64,000 bases of DNA from Rhizobium grahamii (GCF_009498215.1 NZ_CP043499.1:1054001-1118000), one strand, 5' to 3'; shown: positions 26,109 to 35,125, counted from the stretch's first letter. The notes: generated from the letters alone by a model not told the origin. Translations and numbers: made by a program.

Positions 26109-26855
26109 TCAGGTCAGATGCATTCCCCCGTCGACGATCAGTTCCATGCCGTTGACGAAAGACCCTTTTGACGCGAGGAACAGTGCTGCCTCGGCGAGCT
26201 CTTCGGGTCGTCCCATGCGACCTGCTGGGATCAGGCCCGCCATATGGGCCTCGAAGCCGGGGCGGTCGGCGTCGCTTACCCCGAGCTTGCTCAGTATCTC
26301 GGTCTCTACGGGACCAGGGCTCAGGATGTTGACCCGGATGCGGCGATCCTTGAACTCAATCGCCCAGTTCCGTGCGAAAGCCGCTAGCGCCGCCTTGGAG
26401 CCCGCGTAAACGGTGTGCTGCGGGAGCACTTTGGTGGCTGCCAGCGAGCTCGTGACGATGATATTCCCTCCGTCGCGGATCAGGGGTGCGATCGCTTGCA
26501 CGCCGAAGAAGACACCGCGCGCGTTGATATCGAAATGCCGGTCGAATTCTGCCTCCGTAACGGTCGCCGAGCCCTCGAGGTTTATCACGCCCGCGTTTGC
26601 GACATAGATGTCAATGGCACCGAACCTCCGCTGCACCATATCTGCCAACCGTCTGTGAAAATCGGGCTCGGCAACGTCTCCGCAGACGCCCCAGGCATCT
26701 TGGCCGATCTCCACAGCCGCGGCCTCGACGACATCTTGGCGACGACCGGTAACTAGAACCTGCGCGCCCTCCTCCGCGAAGCGTTTGGCAGTCGCCTTCC
26801 CTATCCCACTGTTTCCACCGGTAATGATTGCGACTTTTCCCGTTAAAGATTTCAT
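26109..26855 (-). CDS. Classical SDR oxidoreductase
   Basis: A 248-residue short-chain dehydrogenase: TGGNSGIGKAT cofactor site, NAG motif (YVANAGV), catalytic Ser (IIVTSSLAA), YAGSK (Tyr-x-x-x-Lys), and a C-terminal GMELIVDGG typical of the FabG-like group. NADP(H) or NAD(H) dependent; substrate unknown. ATG at 26855 with GGAG 8-9 bp upstream; the frame is open to 26882. It is transcribed alone. Confidence 0.9.
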   Translation of the reverse strand: MKSLTGKVAIITGGNSGIGKATAKRFAEEGAQVLVTGRRQDVVEAAAVEIGQDAWGVCGDVAEPDFHRRLADMVQRRFGAIDIYVANAGVINLEGSATVTEAEFDRHFDINARGVFFGVQAIAPLIRDGGNIIVTSSLAATKVLPQHTVYAGSKAALAAFARNWAIEFKDRRIRVNILSPGPVETEILSKLGVSDADRPGFEAHMAGLIPAGRMGRPEELAEAALFLASKGSFVNGMELIVDGGMHLT

Positions 26856-27630
26856 TTTCCACTGCTCCGTTTTCGATGTCACTGAGATACGCGTCCGGGA
26901 CGATCGGTATTAGCCGCTCGACCGGAACATCATTCGTTCCTGAAGTTGCTGAATGGCTTCGCCGTGCAGCCAGCCACGCGGATCGGCCGCACCTTTCGGA
27001 AATCGATCGCGCGACAGTTGTTACGGTGACAACGCCGCCGATCTCGTGATCGCGCTAGGCTGTGCGGCAACGGTACGGATTGAAACACCCGTGCCGTTGC
27101 CGTGGACCCCAATGCTATGCCCAGATACCTGCCGGGAATCCGGGCCGAGCACTGCGGGCAATCTTGATCTCTACGAAATCTCCAGACCGGGCGTCGGCCG
27201 ACCGCCAAAGTTCGGGCGAGCTCGACTGCCATTCGCCACATGCCGGGCTATTACAGCCATCGAAACAACGGACATTGCGCGGACAGTATAGGAAGAGACC
27301 GCCCGGCTGCCGTCGATCTACGAGGCCGCGCCGTTCGATGTTAAAATCGTCCACAACGTCGCGGCCGCAGCCGTTGTCAGCCTCTCTCGACTCATCGTGG
27401 TACCCTTGCTTCTAAGCACGGCAATAGGCCACGGGCATCACACTCCGTACAGCTATACGCTCGTTTGATAGCCGATTTTGACGCGAACCAATTAAAGATA
27501 CTGCAACCAGTAATATACATATGGTTGCGGTTGCAACATTGGCCGCCGATACTCGTTTTTGGCAAGTTTGAAGCAAGCCCGTCGACCCAGCGTGCGCCCA
27601 CCTACCGCCATCAACGGGAAATGGAGCGTC
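26856..27630. other. Intergenic region without a recognisable gene
   Basis: About 775 bp. Open frames up to 117 codons exist on both strands, but they overlap one another, are Arg/Ser/Pro-rich shadows and lack ribosome sites. One leftward frame (27115-27354) has Cys-rich CPRNVRCFDGCNSPACGEW, which I cannot assign. The last 130 bp hold repeats that probably belong to the promoter of the EF-hand gene. Confidence 0.45.
27503..27537. promoter_or_regulatory. GCAACC/GGTTGC repeat cluster
   Basis: GCAACC (27503-27508) and GGTTGC (27523-27528) are inverted around 14 bp, and a second GGTTGCAAC follows directly (27529-27537). They lie in an AT-rich patch ~95 bp before the EF-hand gene and look like an operator. 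Confidence 0.4.
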
Positions 27631-28065
27631 ATGAAAGTTGAGTCCTACAATTCGATTTATAGTGTGTTTTCAAGCACGAACCGCAGGCCACCGTCGATCG
27701 CCGACGAAAAAATGGCCTTGCTTCAGTCCGAACAACCCAAGGCTAAGCCGACCACGAGCGACGACCAACTCGTTGCCGACTTTCATGCGCGGATGGCCCG
27801 GCAATCCCTCGACTGGGCGGACTCCGATAAGAACGGCAAGGTTACCAGGGATGAGTACCTGAACGGCCAGGCCCGCCTTGCCGAACTCAACGACCGCCCA
27901 AATGATACGGCCGCGAACGAGAAACGATGGGCGACGATCGACACGACAGGCAAGGGCTGGGTCGACGAAACCGAGCTCGGCGAAGGGCTCGCTAAAATGC
28001 TCCCCGTAAGTGTCGGGCACCTCGATCGAGACTTGGCCGAGCGCCTTCGCAATCCCCGCGTCTAA
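27631..28065 (+). CDS. EF-hand calcium-binding protein
   Basis: A 144-residue protein. One canonical EF-hand loop (DSDKNGKVTRDE in WADSDKNGKVTRDEY) and one degenerate loop (DTTGKGWVDETE) are visible at ~67-80 and ~101-113. No signal peptide is evident. TGGAG 6-7 bp upstream chooses ATG 27631. It ends 32 bp before flgE in the same direction, so it may be co-transcribed and act with the hook protein or in calcium-dependent regulation. That link is inference. Confidence 0.8.
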   Translation: MKVESYNSIYSVFSSTNRRPPSIADEKMALLQSEQPKAKPTTSDDQLVADFHARMARQSLDWADSDKNGKVTRDEYLNGQARLAELNDRPNDTAANEKRWATIDTTGKGWVDETELGEGLAKMLPVSVGHLDRDLAERLRNPRV

Positions 28066-28097
28066 GCTTTTCAATCGTCACTTCAGGAGCATTTTCA

Positions 28098-29396
28098 ATG
28101 AGCATCTTCGGCAGCATGAAAACCGCAATATCGGGTATGAACGCGCAGGCAAATCGTCTGAGCACGGTCGCCGACAACATAGCGAACGTCAACACGGTTG
28201 GCTACAAGAGCGCGTCAATCGCATTCTCGACGCTTGTCATCCCTGGTTCGTCCGGCAACTATAACTCGGGAGGCGTTCAAAGCACGACGCGATACTCGAT
28301 TTCCCAGGAAGGCAACTACACATCGACGACCTCCGGCACTGACCTGTCGATCAAGGGAGACGGCTTCTTCATCGTCCAGGGCGACGACGGGACGACGGTT
28401 CTGACCCGTGCGGGCGACTTTCTTCCTGATGACACCGGCAATCTGAAGAACTCGGCTCAATATACCCTGATGGGATACCCCTACACGTCCGGATCTCCGG
28501 CCGTCGTGGTCAACGGCTTTGACGGCCTCGTGCCGATCAATATCAAAAACCTTGGCGGCCTTGTCGCCAGGCCGTCGGATTCCGGATCGTTTGAAGGCAA
28601 TCTGAATTCGAACGCGAAGGTCGCCCCCACGGGAACAGACACGCTGCCGGGCGCAAACGATCCATCCAGCACGACCGCGGACACCAAGAAGATGTCGGTC
28701 GTCGGTTACGACAACCTCGGAAACACTGTGATGTACGATCTGTATTTCACAAAGACCTCGGCGGGGGACCCCACGGCCACTCCCCCCGTCGACTCCACAT
28801 GGGAGGTCGCCGTATTCCGCAATGCCGACGCGGCGGTCGGCTCCAGCCCCTTCCCCTACTCCAACGACGCGGTCGCCGTGCAGACGTTGACTTTCGATAA
28901 GAACGGAAAGCAGACGAGCACCGGCGAGGTCACCATCAGCGATCCGATAACGGGGAACACGATCGACATGGATTTCAGTAAGATGGGCCAGGTCGCTTCC
29001 GACTTCTCGGGAAATGGCCGGCTGAATGGACAGGCCCCGAGCGCCGTCACGGATATCAAGATCGACAAGGACGGTACGGTCTACGCGATTTACAAATCGG
29101 CAGACCCCAAGCCCATCTACCGTATCCCGCTGGCGACCGTCCCAAGCCCGGATCTTCTGACGCCGCTGAACGGCAACATCTACACGGCGAACGGAGACTC
29201 CGGCGTGACAGTAACCGGCTTTCCTCAAACGAACGGTCTTGGCGTGATCAATTCCGGATCGCTTGAAGGCTCAAACGTCGATCTCGCCGATCAGCTCACG
29301 ACAATGGTCGAGGCCCAGCGAAGCTATACGGCGAACTCCAAGGTATTTCAGACCGGCTCTGACATCCTCGACGTGCTTGTAAACCTCAAGCGATAA
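28098..29396 (+). CDS. flgE: Flagellar hook protein FlgE
   Basis: A 432-residue protein with the N-terminal rod/hook signature (MSIFGSMKTAISGMNAQANR, then VADNIANVNTVGYKS), the FlgE middle domain and the C-terminal coiled segment (GSNVDLADQLTTMVEAQRSY). It should form the curved hook between rod and filament. AGGAG lies upstream of the ATG. No other flagellar gene is in the window, so this is an isolated, possibly extra copy. It forms a small rightward unit with the EF-hand gene and a hypothetical gene 8 bp downstream. Confidence 0.95.
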   Translation: MSIFGSMKTAISGMNAQANRLSTVADNIANVNTVGYKSASIAFSTLVIPGSSGNYNSGGVQSTTRYSISQEGNYTSTTSGTDLSIKGDGFFIVQGDDGTTVLTRAGDFLPDDTGNLKNSAQYTLMGYPYTSGSPAVVVNGFDGLVPINIKNLGGLVARPSDSGSFEGNLNSNAKVAPTGTDTLPGANDPSSTTADTKKMSVVGYDNLGNTVMYDLYFTKTSAGDPTATPPVDSTWEVAVFRNADAAVGSSPFPYSNDAVAVQTLTFDKNGKQTSTGEVTISDPITGNTIDMDFSKMGQVASDFSGNGRLNGQAPSAVTDIKIDKDGTVYAIYKSADPKPIYRIPLATVPSPDLLTPLNGNIYTANGDSGVTVTGFPQTNGLGVINSGSLEGSNVDLADQLTTMVEAQRSYTANSKVFQTGSDILDVLVNLKR

Positions 29397-29404
29397 CGGT
29401 CGCG

Positions 29405-30013
29405 ATGCCGGGCGAAATCGCTATTCCGCCCGGCGTCGGTTTCCGCGTCCACTTCCAAAATTCTTTCCCGCGAGAACCCGAAATTAAGCGTCGTTCCGTA
29501 CCGTCGGACGCGTCGATATCCGGTAATAAAATGCTGACACAACTCATCCTTTCCCCAGAAGAACAGGGCGTCCTGCCGACCCTTGGCGGCCTTTCAATCG
29601 CACGGAAAACAGACCCAAGCGAAAGCCGCCTGGCCAAATGGACCGGCTCCGGGCCTGGGCCCGTGGCTCTCGGCGGCGGCCAATGGATAAACGGCGTCGC
29701 ACTTTGTCCAGAATTCCAGATTCCCTACCCCAGCCGAGTGGCCTCGCTGACCTGGAAATGGGATACCAGCAGGCTCGGCGAATGGCAGCGTTTCGCAGAA
29801 CTTAGACTGATGATCTTGGACCTTGAGGCGAAATCGTGTTGGACCCTCGATGTAACGTCCACGCCAGCCTCCACTACCATTGTGCCCGAGAACTCCGGAC
29901 TGTCCGCCAACTGCGCGATTGCACTGCAGTTGAAAGCAGGCGAGCGGATCGGCAAGCTGTACAGCCCTCCCTTCGTAAAGTCCGTGGAAGTTGCTGTGAG
30001 ATATCGGTTCTAG
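29405..30013 (+). CDS. Hypothetical protein downstream of flgE
   Basis: About 202 residues, no signal peptide or membrane span. The C-terminal two thirds (WTGSGPGPVALGGGQWINGV, then SLTWKWDTSRLGEW and VKSVEVAVRYRF) look like a beta-sandwich, but I recognise no family. The ATG at 29405 has no clear ribosome site. Being 8 bp after flgE, it may be translated by coupling. An ATG at 29531 would remove a region unlike the rest. Confidence 0.6.
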   Translation: MPGEIAIPPGVGFRVHFQNSFPREPEIKRRSVPSDASISGNKMLTQLILSPEEQGVLPTLGGLSIARKTDPSESRLAKWTGSGPGPVALGGGQWINGVALCPEFQIPYPSRVASLTWKWDTSRLGEWQRFAELRLMILDLEAKSCWTLDVTSTPASTTIVPENSGLSANCAIALQLKAGERIGKLYSPPFVKSVEVAVRYRF

Positions 30014-30080
30014 CTGTCAGATAGCGTAGCGGTATTCGCACCGGGAAGCGACACGGCGGGTTGGCTTCCTTCGGTCCGTT

Positions 30081-30099
30081 TTTGGACGCTGCGTCCAAA
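30081..30099. promoter_or_regulatory. Perfect 19-bp palindrome upstream of an SDR gene
   Basis: TTTGGACGCTGCGTCCAAA, 9-bp arms around one base, 72 bp before the SDR start. The half-site GCGTCCAAA also occurs in the wrbA palindromes in the opposite arrangement. It is a likely repressor operator. Confidence 0.55.
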
Positions 30100-30170
30100 T
30101 CTCTCCCACTTTCGAGCCTGCTCGGATCCTCCTACCTAACCGCTGTTTCAAATCCTCAAGGAGATTCTGC

Positions 30171-31004
30171 ATGGGCACGACGTGGCTAGTCACTGGGTGT
30201 TCGAGCGGCCTAGGACGCGCAATAGCCGAAACGGTGTTGGCGCGCGGCGACCGCGTGATGGCGACAGCTCGAAGTCTTTCAGCATTGGAGGACCTTCATA
30301 GTCGATACGGTGACAACGTACGCCTATTCGAACTTGACGTTACCGCCGCAAAGATTTGCCAAGCCGCTGTGAACGAGGCCGCGCGCGTGTTTGGCGGTGT
30401 CGATGTCTTGGTGAACAATGCTGGCTTCGCGCGCGTCGCTCCGTTCGAGCAGACGACAGCCGAGGACTTCAACGATGAAATCGATGCGAACTTCTTCGGC
30501 GTCGTCAATATGTGTCGGGCGACCCTGCCACTCATGCGGAAGCGCGGATCAGGTACGATATTGAACATCTCTTCTTCGGCTGGCCGTGTCGCTGCAGCGG
30601 GAACAGTTGCCTATTGCGCGGCGAAATTCGCCGTCAGTGGCTTCTCGGAAGCTCTGGCTAAGGAAGTCGGACCATTGGGTGTAAGGGTTGTCTCGATAGA
30701 ACCAGGCAGCCTCAGAACGAAATGGACCGCATCTGCGCTGGCAAATCCGCCTGAGCTCTTGCCGGAATACGAGAAAGTCATCGGCCCCAATCTAAGATTT
30801 GGCCGGGAAATCGTTGGTCAGGAACCGGGTGACCCTGAAGAGTGCGCGAAGGTCATCTACGATTTCGCGCTGAGTAGCGAATTGCCTCACCATCTGGTTC
30901 TCGGAAGTGACGCGGTGAAGCGGATAGAGGCCGGAGAGCGGACACGGGCACTAGACGCTGCCAAGTGGTTGGCAGTTAGCGAGTCGATCGGGTTCACGGA
31001 CTGA
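30171..31004 (+). CDS. SDR oxidoreductase, retinol-dehydrogenase-like group
   Basis: A 277-residue SDR: GCSSGLGRAIAE cofactor site, LVNNAGFARV, catalytic Ser (ILNISSSAGRV) and YCAAKFAVSGFSEAL with Tyr-x-x-x-Lys. The C-terminus is longer than in FabG-like SDRs, and the pattern SIEPGSLRTKW is typical of this group. AAGGAG 7 bp before the ATG. A 19-bp palindrome in front suggests control by a TetR- or MarR-like repressor encoded elsewhere. Confidence 0.9.
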   Translation: MGTTWLVTGCSSGLGRAIAETVLARGDRVMATARSLSALEDLHSRYGDNVRLFELDVTAAKICQAAVNEAARVFGGVDVLVNNAGFARVAPFEQTTAEDFNDEIDANFFGVVNMCRATLPLMRKRGSGTILNISSSAGRVAAAGTVAYCAAKFAVSGFSEALAKEVGPLGVRVVSIEPGSLRTKWTASALANPPELLPEYEKVIGPNLRFGREIVGQEPGDPEECAKVIYDFALSSELPHHLVLGSDAVKRIEAGERTRALDAAKWLAVSESIGFTD

Positions 31005-31032
31005 TCTCGACGGCCAAGGTGGCACGTGAAAA

Positions 31033-31082
31033 GGGCCGTCTCCGGCGGGAAGACGGCCCCACTATGCGGACGCGGCGTCCGC
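31033..31082. terminator. Hairpin terminator and adjacent palindrome
   Basis: GGGCCGTCT / AGACGGCCC form a perfect 9-bp stem (31033-31059). Read leftward it is followed by TTTT, so it fits a terminator for leftward transcripts as well as an end for the SDR gene. GCGGACGCGGCGTCCGC, a perfect 17-bp palindrome, follows at 31066-31082. Confidence 0.55.
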
Positions 31083-31360
31083 AGTCCTCGGCGACGAGGG
31101 AGACCGAGGATAGTCAAGTCGCTTGGGAGGGAAACCACGATCTTGACGCCTGGAAATTACTGCGCGGCTGGCCCCGAGAGTAGATATACGTTGGTTTTGG
31201 ATAGAGGTAACACGTTGCGCTGGAGACCGTCGCCGTGCGCGCCGGGCTCGGGATCCCAAACGAGTGTTCCCGGCAAGATCTCCGATTCACGGACCGGTGA
31301 ACCTCTCTCCCGCGCGGTTCTCATCGCGAATAGGCAGTATGCAAACACGTGTTTAGACGC
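31083..31360. other. Non-coding gap with repeat motif F
   Basis: No gene recognised. CCTCGG...CCGAGG near 31090-31110 could pair. AAACACGTGTTT, a perfect palindrome with the AAAC-N4-GTTT core, is at 31343-31354, next to the 3' end of the HD-domain remnant. It is not in front of any gene I can see and may be chance. Confidence 0.35.
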
Positions 31361-32007
31361 CTAGCTGTCGAAGGGAGCGTTCATCACGAAATCCGCAGAA
31401 GACGGCCCTTCGTAGCCGGCCACATACCGCTGTCCGAAGTCGCGCAGAAAATTGTCGTAGCTCGTGTCTGGAGCGTTCTCGATCATGTGGCAGAAGCAGC
31501 TGGTCATCTTCTTCTTCAAACTCAACCTTGGGAAGGCGTCGACGATCGCCCTTATCTCTTCAGCTGGAATTTGGGAATACTGCAGACCGACCACATCGAG
31601 GCAGATACCGGCCGTACAAAGCGCAACCTCCGGCTCCTTGTAGAGTCCGATCGAGGGCGTCGAGTTGAGGGCTACACTATCCCAGATAAGTTGCGCCCGC
31701 TGGCCGACCACCCCGGCTTCCAACGCGAAGCGTCGCGCAATATCGGCCCCTTCGACCTCGAAGCGGCGCGGTCCCGAAACGACGTATTCAACGTCACGTC
31801 ATGCAGAAGGGTGCCTAGGGCAACAACTTCTTCGTCGTGATCGATATTCTGAATCTTCGCCAGGCTCGCCGCAAACAGCCACGAGCGCATTACGTGATTG
31901 AATAAGTATGGCTCGTATATTTTTCCGGCGTACTCCAACGCCTTTCGGACAATCTCGGTATCCGGCACAACCACGCCGGCAAGGGTGCGTTTGAGTTCAA
32001 CAGCCAT
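31361..32007 (-). pseudogene. HD-domain hydrolase, frameshifted
   Basis: The N-terminal frame (ATG 32007, GGAG 6 bp upstream) reads FNHVMRSWLFAASLAKIQN and LGTLLHDVTLNTSF, an HD-superfamily metal site (H...HD) of the cyanamide-hydratase-like group. After TSF the family sequence continues in another frame as GPRRFEVEGADIARRFALEA through to a stop at 31361. Loss of one base near 31775 explains both halves. The gene would otherwise encode ~215 residues. It may be truly inactive or a base-calling error. Confidence 0.75.
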
Positions 32008-32165
32008 CACTATCTCCAGGCAATAGGTCTCAGGTCCACTGGAGCTGCATGATTAAATAACTTCGAATTCCGATGTCACTATACGTTGTAAGTACCGGCC
32101 CGCATTCGGGCGCCAGCACGTTCGGTTTCCGTCTTTGTGCAGAGAATTCGATGGCGTCCGCCAAA

Positions 32166-32645
32166 TCAGACTTCGTCCGTCCATCGTGAAAACGTGGCTG
32201 CCTGACCTCGATATTTCCCATCGGCGTCCACAAGCTGCCAAACGAGGCCATCTTCCATCCAGAAGCGGGAACCTGATTTGCGGACGCGAAGGCCACGATA
32301 GTTCTCAATGAACCCATTCGTCGCAACTGCATCCAACAACCGCTGACGTTCTTCACGATCTGGCGCTTCCGCTGAAAGGCGTGAGGGTAATGAGGTAAAC
32401 TCATCCCACCCATAACCAAAGAGATCTTGAGCGCTTTGATTGGCGTAAACGAACCGTGGGTCGGGATCGGTGTTGTGCGCGACCACGATGAAGCGGGCGT
32501 TTCTGTAAAGCCACGTCGGGCCCAGCGTCGGATCGAGGAGTGGCTTTCCGACAACTCGTCGGTAGCTCTCGGTCAGAAGCTCGCAATATGCGAGATCGGT
32601 CGATAGGTCCGGTGTGCGGGCGGCCGTTCCAAAGGCGTGTGTCAC
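32166..32645 (-). CDS. MEKHLA-domain (PAS-like) protein
   Basis: About 159 residues forming one MEKHLA/PAS-like domain: FIVVAHNTDPDPRFVYANQS, DLFGYGWDEF, SRLSAEAPDREERQRLL, ENYRGLRVRKSGSRFWMED and GQAATFSRW. These are stand-alone PAS-fold proteins with unknown ligand. The GTG at 32645 has GGAG 6 bp upstream and is preferred; a TTG five codons earlier is in frame. It is leftward, upstream of the broken HD gene. Confidence 0.8.
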   Translation of the reverse strand: MTHAFGTAARTPDLSTDLAYCELLTESYRRVVGKPLLDPTLGPTWLYRNARFIVVAHNTDPDPRFVYANQSAQDLFGYGWDEFTSLPSRLSAEAPDREERQRLLDAVATNGFIENYRGLRVRKSGSRFWMEDGLVWQLVDADGKYRGQAATFSRWTDEV

Positions 32646-32850
32646 GTCAATCTCCAACAAGGTCGCCGCTGGTCTAAAATCACGCGCTTCCAGCGTCAGT
32701 CAGTTTCGTCATCTGCGAAATTTCGGAATCCGCTCGCATGTGAATAGCGGAAGCTACGACGGCCAGGCAATCGTCAGCTCCCTTAAGCGCTCCCATTCTC
32801 AGGGGAGCGCGAGAGCCCGGAAGATTAGGTGTTTAATCCCGGCATTTAGT

Positions 32851-33518
32851 GGGCAGACGCACATTCCGGCAATGGTCATTGAGGCGAGCAAAAATGATTG
32901 CCTGGTCATGAGCCTTGTCGAGAACTGTGCTCGCCGGCAGCACCAGGCGATCGATCTCCTCCAGGAAATAGCCAACCTTCGCCAGCGCGGCTACAGCGAT
33001 AGGATTATTGGCGCAAAGATCGGTTTCACCGCGGAATATGTCAACATGATTGGCGGCCTTCTTGAAAGGGGCGAGGAACGGCTTCTTTCTGCGGTTGAAG
33101 CAGGCATCCTGCCGCTCGGCCTCGCTGTTGATATCGCCAAGGCGGATGAAGAAGGCGCGCAAGCAGCACTAATGGAAGCGTACACGCAAAAGAAGCTTCG
33201 AGGAAAAAAGCTCGTCACAGTACGGCGGCTGTTGCAGCAGCGTAGCCTCAAAGGCGGCCGGCTATTTGACCAGAATTTTGGGCGATATAACGCACCGAGA
33301 CGTACGCTAACCAGCGAAACAATGGTCCGGGCGTACCAACAAGAGGCTGATCGACAGAGAGTCCTGATCAAAAAGGCGGAGGTGACGCAAGGCAAGCTCC
33401 TGTTCGTCGTTGAGGCCATTCGGTCGCTCATGCCGAAGAGGGTTTCACGAACCTATTGAAAGCCGAAGGGTTGGATGCGGTTCCCGCTCCCCTCCGGTAT
33501 CGGCTTACGAAAGGCTAG
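32851..33518 (+). pseudogene. RepB/ParB-like partition protein, truncated and frameshifted
   Basis: Family sequence starts abruptly at GQTHIPAMVIEASKNDCLVM, in the middle of the ParB nuclease-like domain, and continues through ENCARRQHQAIDLLQEIANL and the HTH region. The first ~90 residues of the family are missing. Near 33432 the frame breaks, and the C-terminal tail continues in another frame (GFTNLLKAEGLDAVPAPLRY, stop 33516-33518), consistent with one lost base. The stop overlaps the ribosome site of the next gene, so the pair was an operon. It probably came from a plasmid or integrative-element partition module. Confidence 0.8.
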
Positions 33519-33522
33519 GAAA

Positions 33523-34447
33523 ATGGACGACGATGATCGCCACAACTGCATACAAGACAGGCCCGTGCGCCAGAGCTTCGAAAACGATTGCATCCTCGTA
33601 CGGATGGATCAGTTGTTGCCGGGAAGGATTATGCGCAAGGCCATCAAATCAAGCCGGAAATATAAGCAGATCGCAACATCCATCGCTGAAGTCGGATTGG
33701 TTGAACCACCTGTTGTGGCCCGCAACCCGGACAACGTCGGTACATTCTTCATTCTCGATGGCCACCTTCGCATCGAGGTCCTGAACGATCTGGGACGCAC
33801 CGAGGTTGAGTGCCTCGTCTCAACCGATGATGAAGCGTTCACATACAACAAACAAATCAACAGGCTGGCTGCTGTTCAAGAATACGCCATGATCGTCAAC
33901 GCTCTGAATCAGGGAGTTCCTGAGGAACGGATCGCGAAAGTTCTCTCCGTCAATGTGTCGACGGTCCGGCGACGCTCACGCATGTTGAATGGGGTCTGCA
34001 CCGAAGCAACGGAATTGTTGAAGGATAAGAACTGCCCGATGGCAATCTTTGAGATCCTGAAAAAGATGCAACCTCTCAGACAGATCGAGGTCGCGGACAT
34101 GATGATCAACGCCAACAACTATTCCGTCGCCTTTGCATCTGCGGTCCTAGCAGGAACGCAGATGCAGCCAGTTGGTGGAGCCAGACAAACCCAAGAGCGT
34201 CAAGGGAATGACGGCCGATGCCATCGCGCGTATGGAGAAAGAACTGTCCCGTCTGCAAGAGGCTATGGCTTCGATGCAGGATACCTATGGAAAGGACCAC
34301 CTGGAGCTTACCGTGGTCAAGGGCTATCTCAAGCGCCTGCTCGGAAATGCCCGCGTGGTCAGCTATCTCGTTGTCAATCGACCAGAGTATCTTCCAGAGT
34401 TTCAAAACATCGTCGACATTACGTCAACGATGCCCTCAGAAACTTGA
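33523..34447 (+). pseudogene. ParB/RepB-like partition protein, frameshifted
   Basis: ATG at 33523 after AGGAAA. The ParB N-terminal domain (DQLLPGRIMRKAIKSSRKYK, then VGLVEPPVVARN and FILDGHLRIEVL) and a central HTH (ERIAKVLSVNVSTVRRRSRML) are intact. After GTQMQ near 34167 the family sequence jumps frame (QLVEPDKPKSVKGMTADAIA ... stop 34447), consistent with one extra C. The shifted main frame would add an unrelated ~100-residue tail. Partner of the broken gene just upstream. Confidence 0.8.
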
Positions 34448-34910
34448 CGCTCACGGGGGACCGTCCTTAGCGACGGGTCGCAATTCTACGGACTGCGGCG
34501 CTCATTCGACGTATCTGCAAGCGTTGCAGGGCGTGAAGATCATCGAGACTTGTAAGCTCTGGGGCCCGACGACGACGCCCGCAATGCACAGATATGATCG
34601 TCCCTCTCAGCAAATCGGCCCACGCCGGCTGTTTCCATAGACCGACGGTTCGCGAGCAAGGATCGGTCGCGGACCCAACCCTGCCGGTAGGCGGCGCGCC
34701 TTGAAGTCATGCCGACCGGGCCCGACCGATCGAGGATTGTCCGCGCCTCGGGCACGGGTCAGTCTTCCACCTTTGCGATGGCCGCAGCTGAGGCAGCCCT
34801 ACTCATAACGCCACCCCCTCAGATAACGCGTTCAGAGCGGCAGCGTTGCTTGCCTGCGATCACGCTTCGGTTTATGACTGCGCCTAGACACTAAACCATA
34901 GGAGCAGTTT
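34448..34910. other. Intergenic region without a recognisable gene
   Basis: About 460 bp after the partition remnants. No frame has a ribosome site or family-like sequence. The right end must hold the cold-shock promoter and its leader. Confidence 0.45.
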
Positions 34911-35111
34911 GTGGCGAATGGCACTGTAAAGTTTTTCAATCAGGACAAGGGCTTCGGCTTCATTACGCCGGACAATGGCGGTCCAGACGTCTTCGTGCAT
35001 ATCTCGGCAGTCCAGGGCGGATCGCTGCGCGACGGCCAGAATGTCAGCTACGACCTAGGTCAGGATCGCAAGACTGGAAAGTCCAAAGCCGAGAACGTCC
35101 GGCCGGCCTGA
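34911..35111 (+). CDS. Cold-shock domain protein (CspA family)
   Basis: A 66-residue OB-fold protein with both RNA-binding motifs (GTVKFFNQDKGFGFI and DVFVHIS). It binds single-stranded nucleic acid and melts RNA structure. Starts at GTG with AGGAG 6-7 bp upstream. It stands alone, with a strong terminator 14 bp after the stop. Confidence 0.95.
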   Translation: MANGTVKFFNQDKGFGFITPDNGGPDVFVHISAVQGGSLRDGQNVSYDLGQDRKTGKSKAENVRPA

Positions 35112-35125
35112 TAGGGATCGACATA

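Noticed and set aside
27115..27354. Leftward Cys-rich 79-codon frame as a possible zinc-finger protein
   Set aside because: No ribosome site, and the Cys spacing fits no family I know. Kept only as a remark in the gap entry.
30135..30147. TAAC-CGCT-GTTT before the SDR gene
   Set aside because: One mismatch in the core and no extended arms. It may be chance, and the nearby 19-bp palindrome is a better operator candidate.
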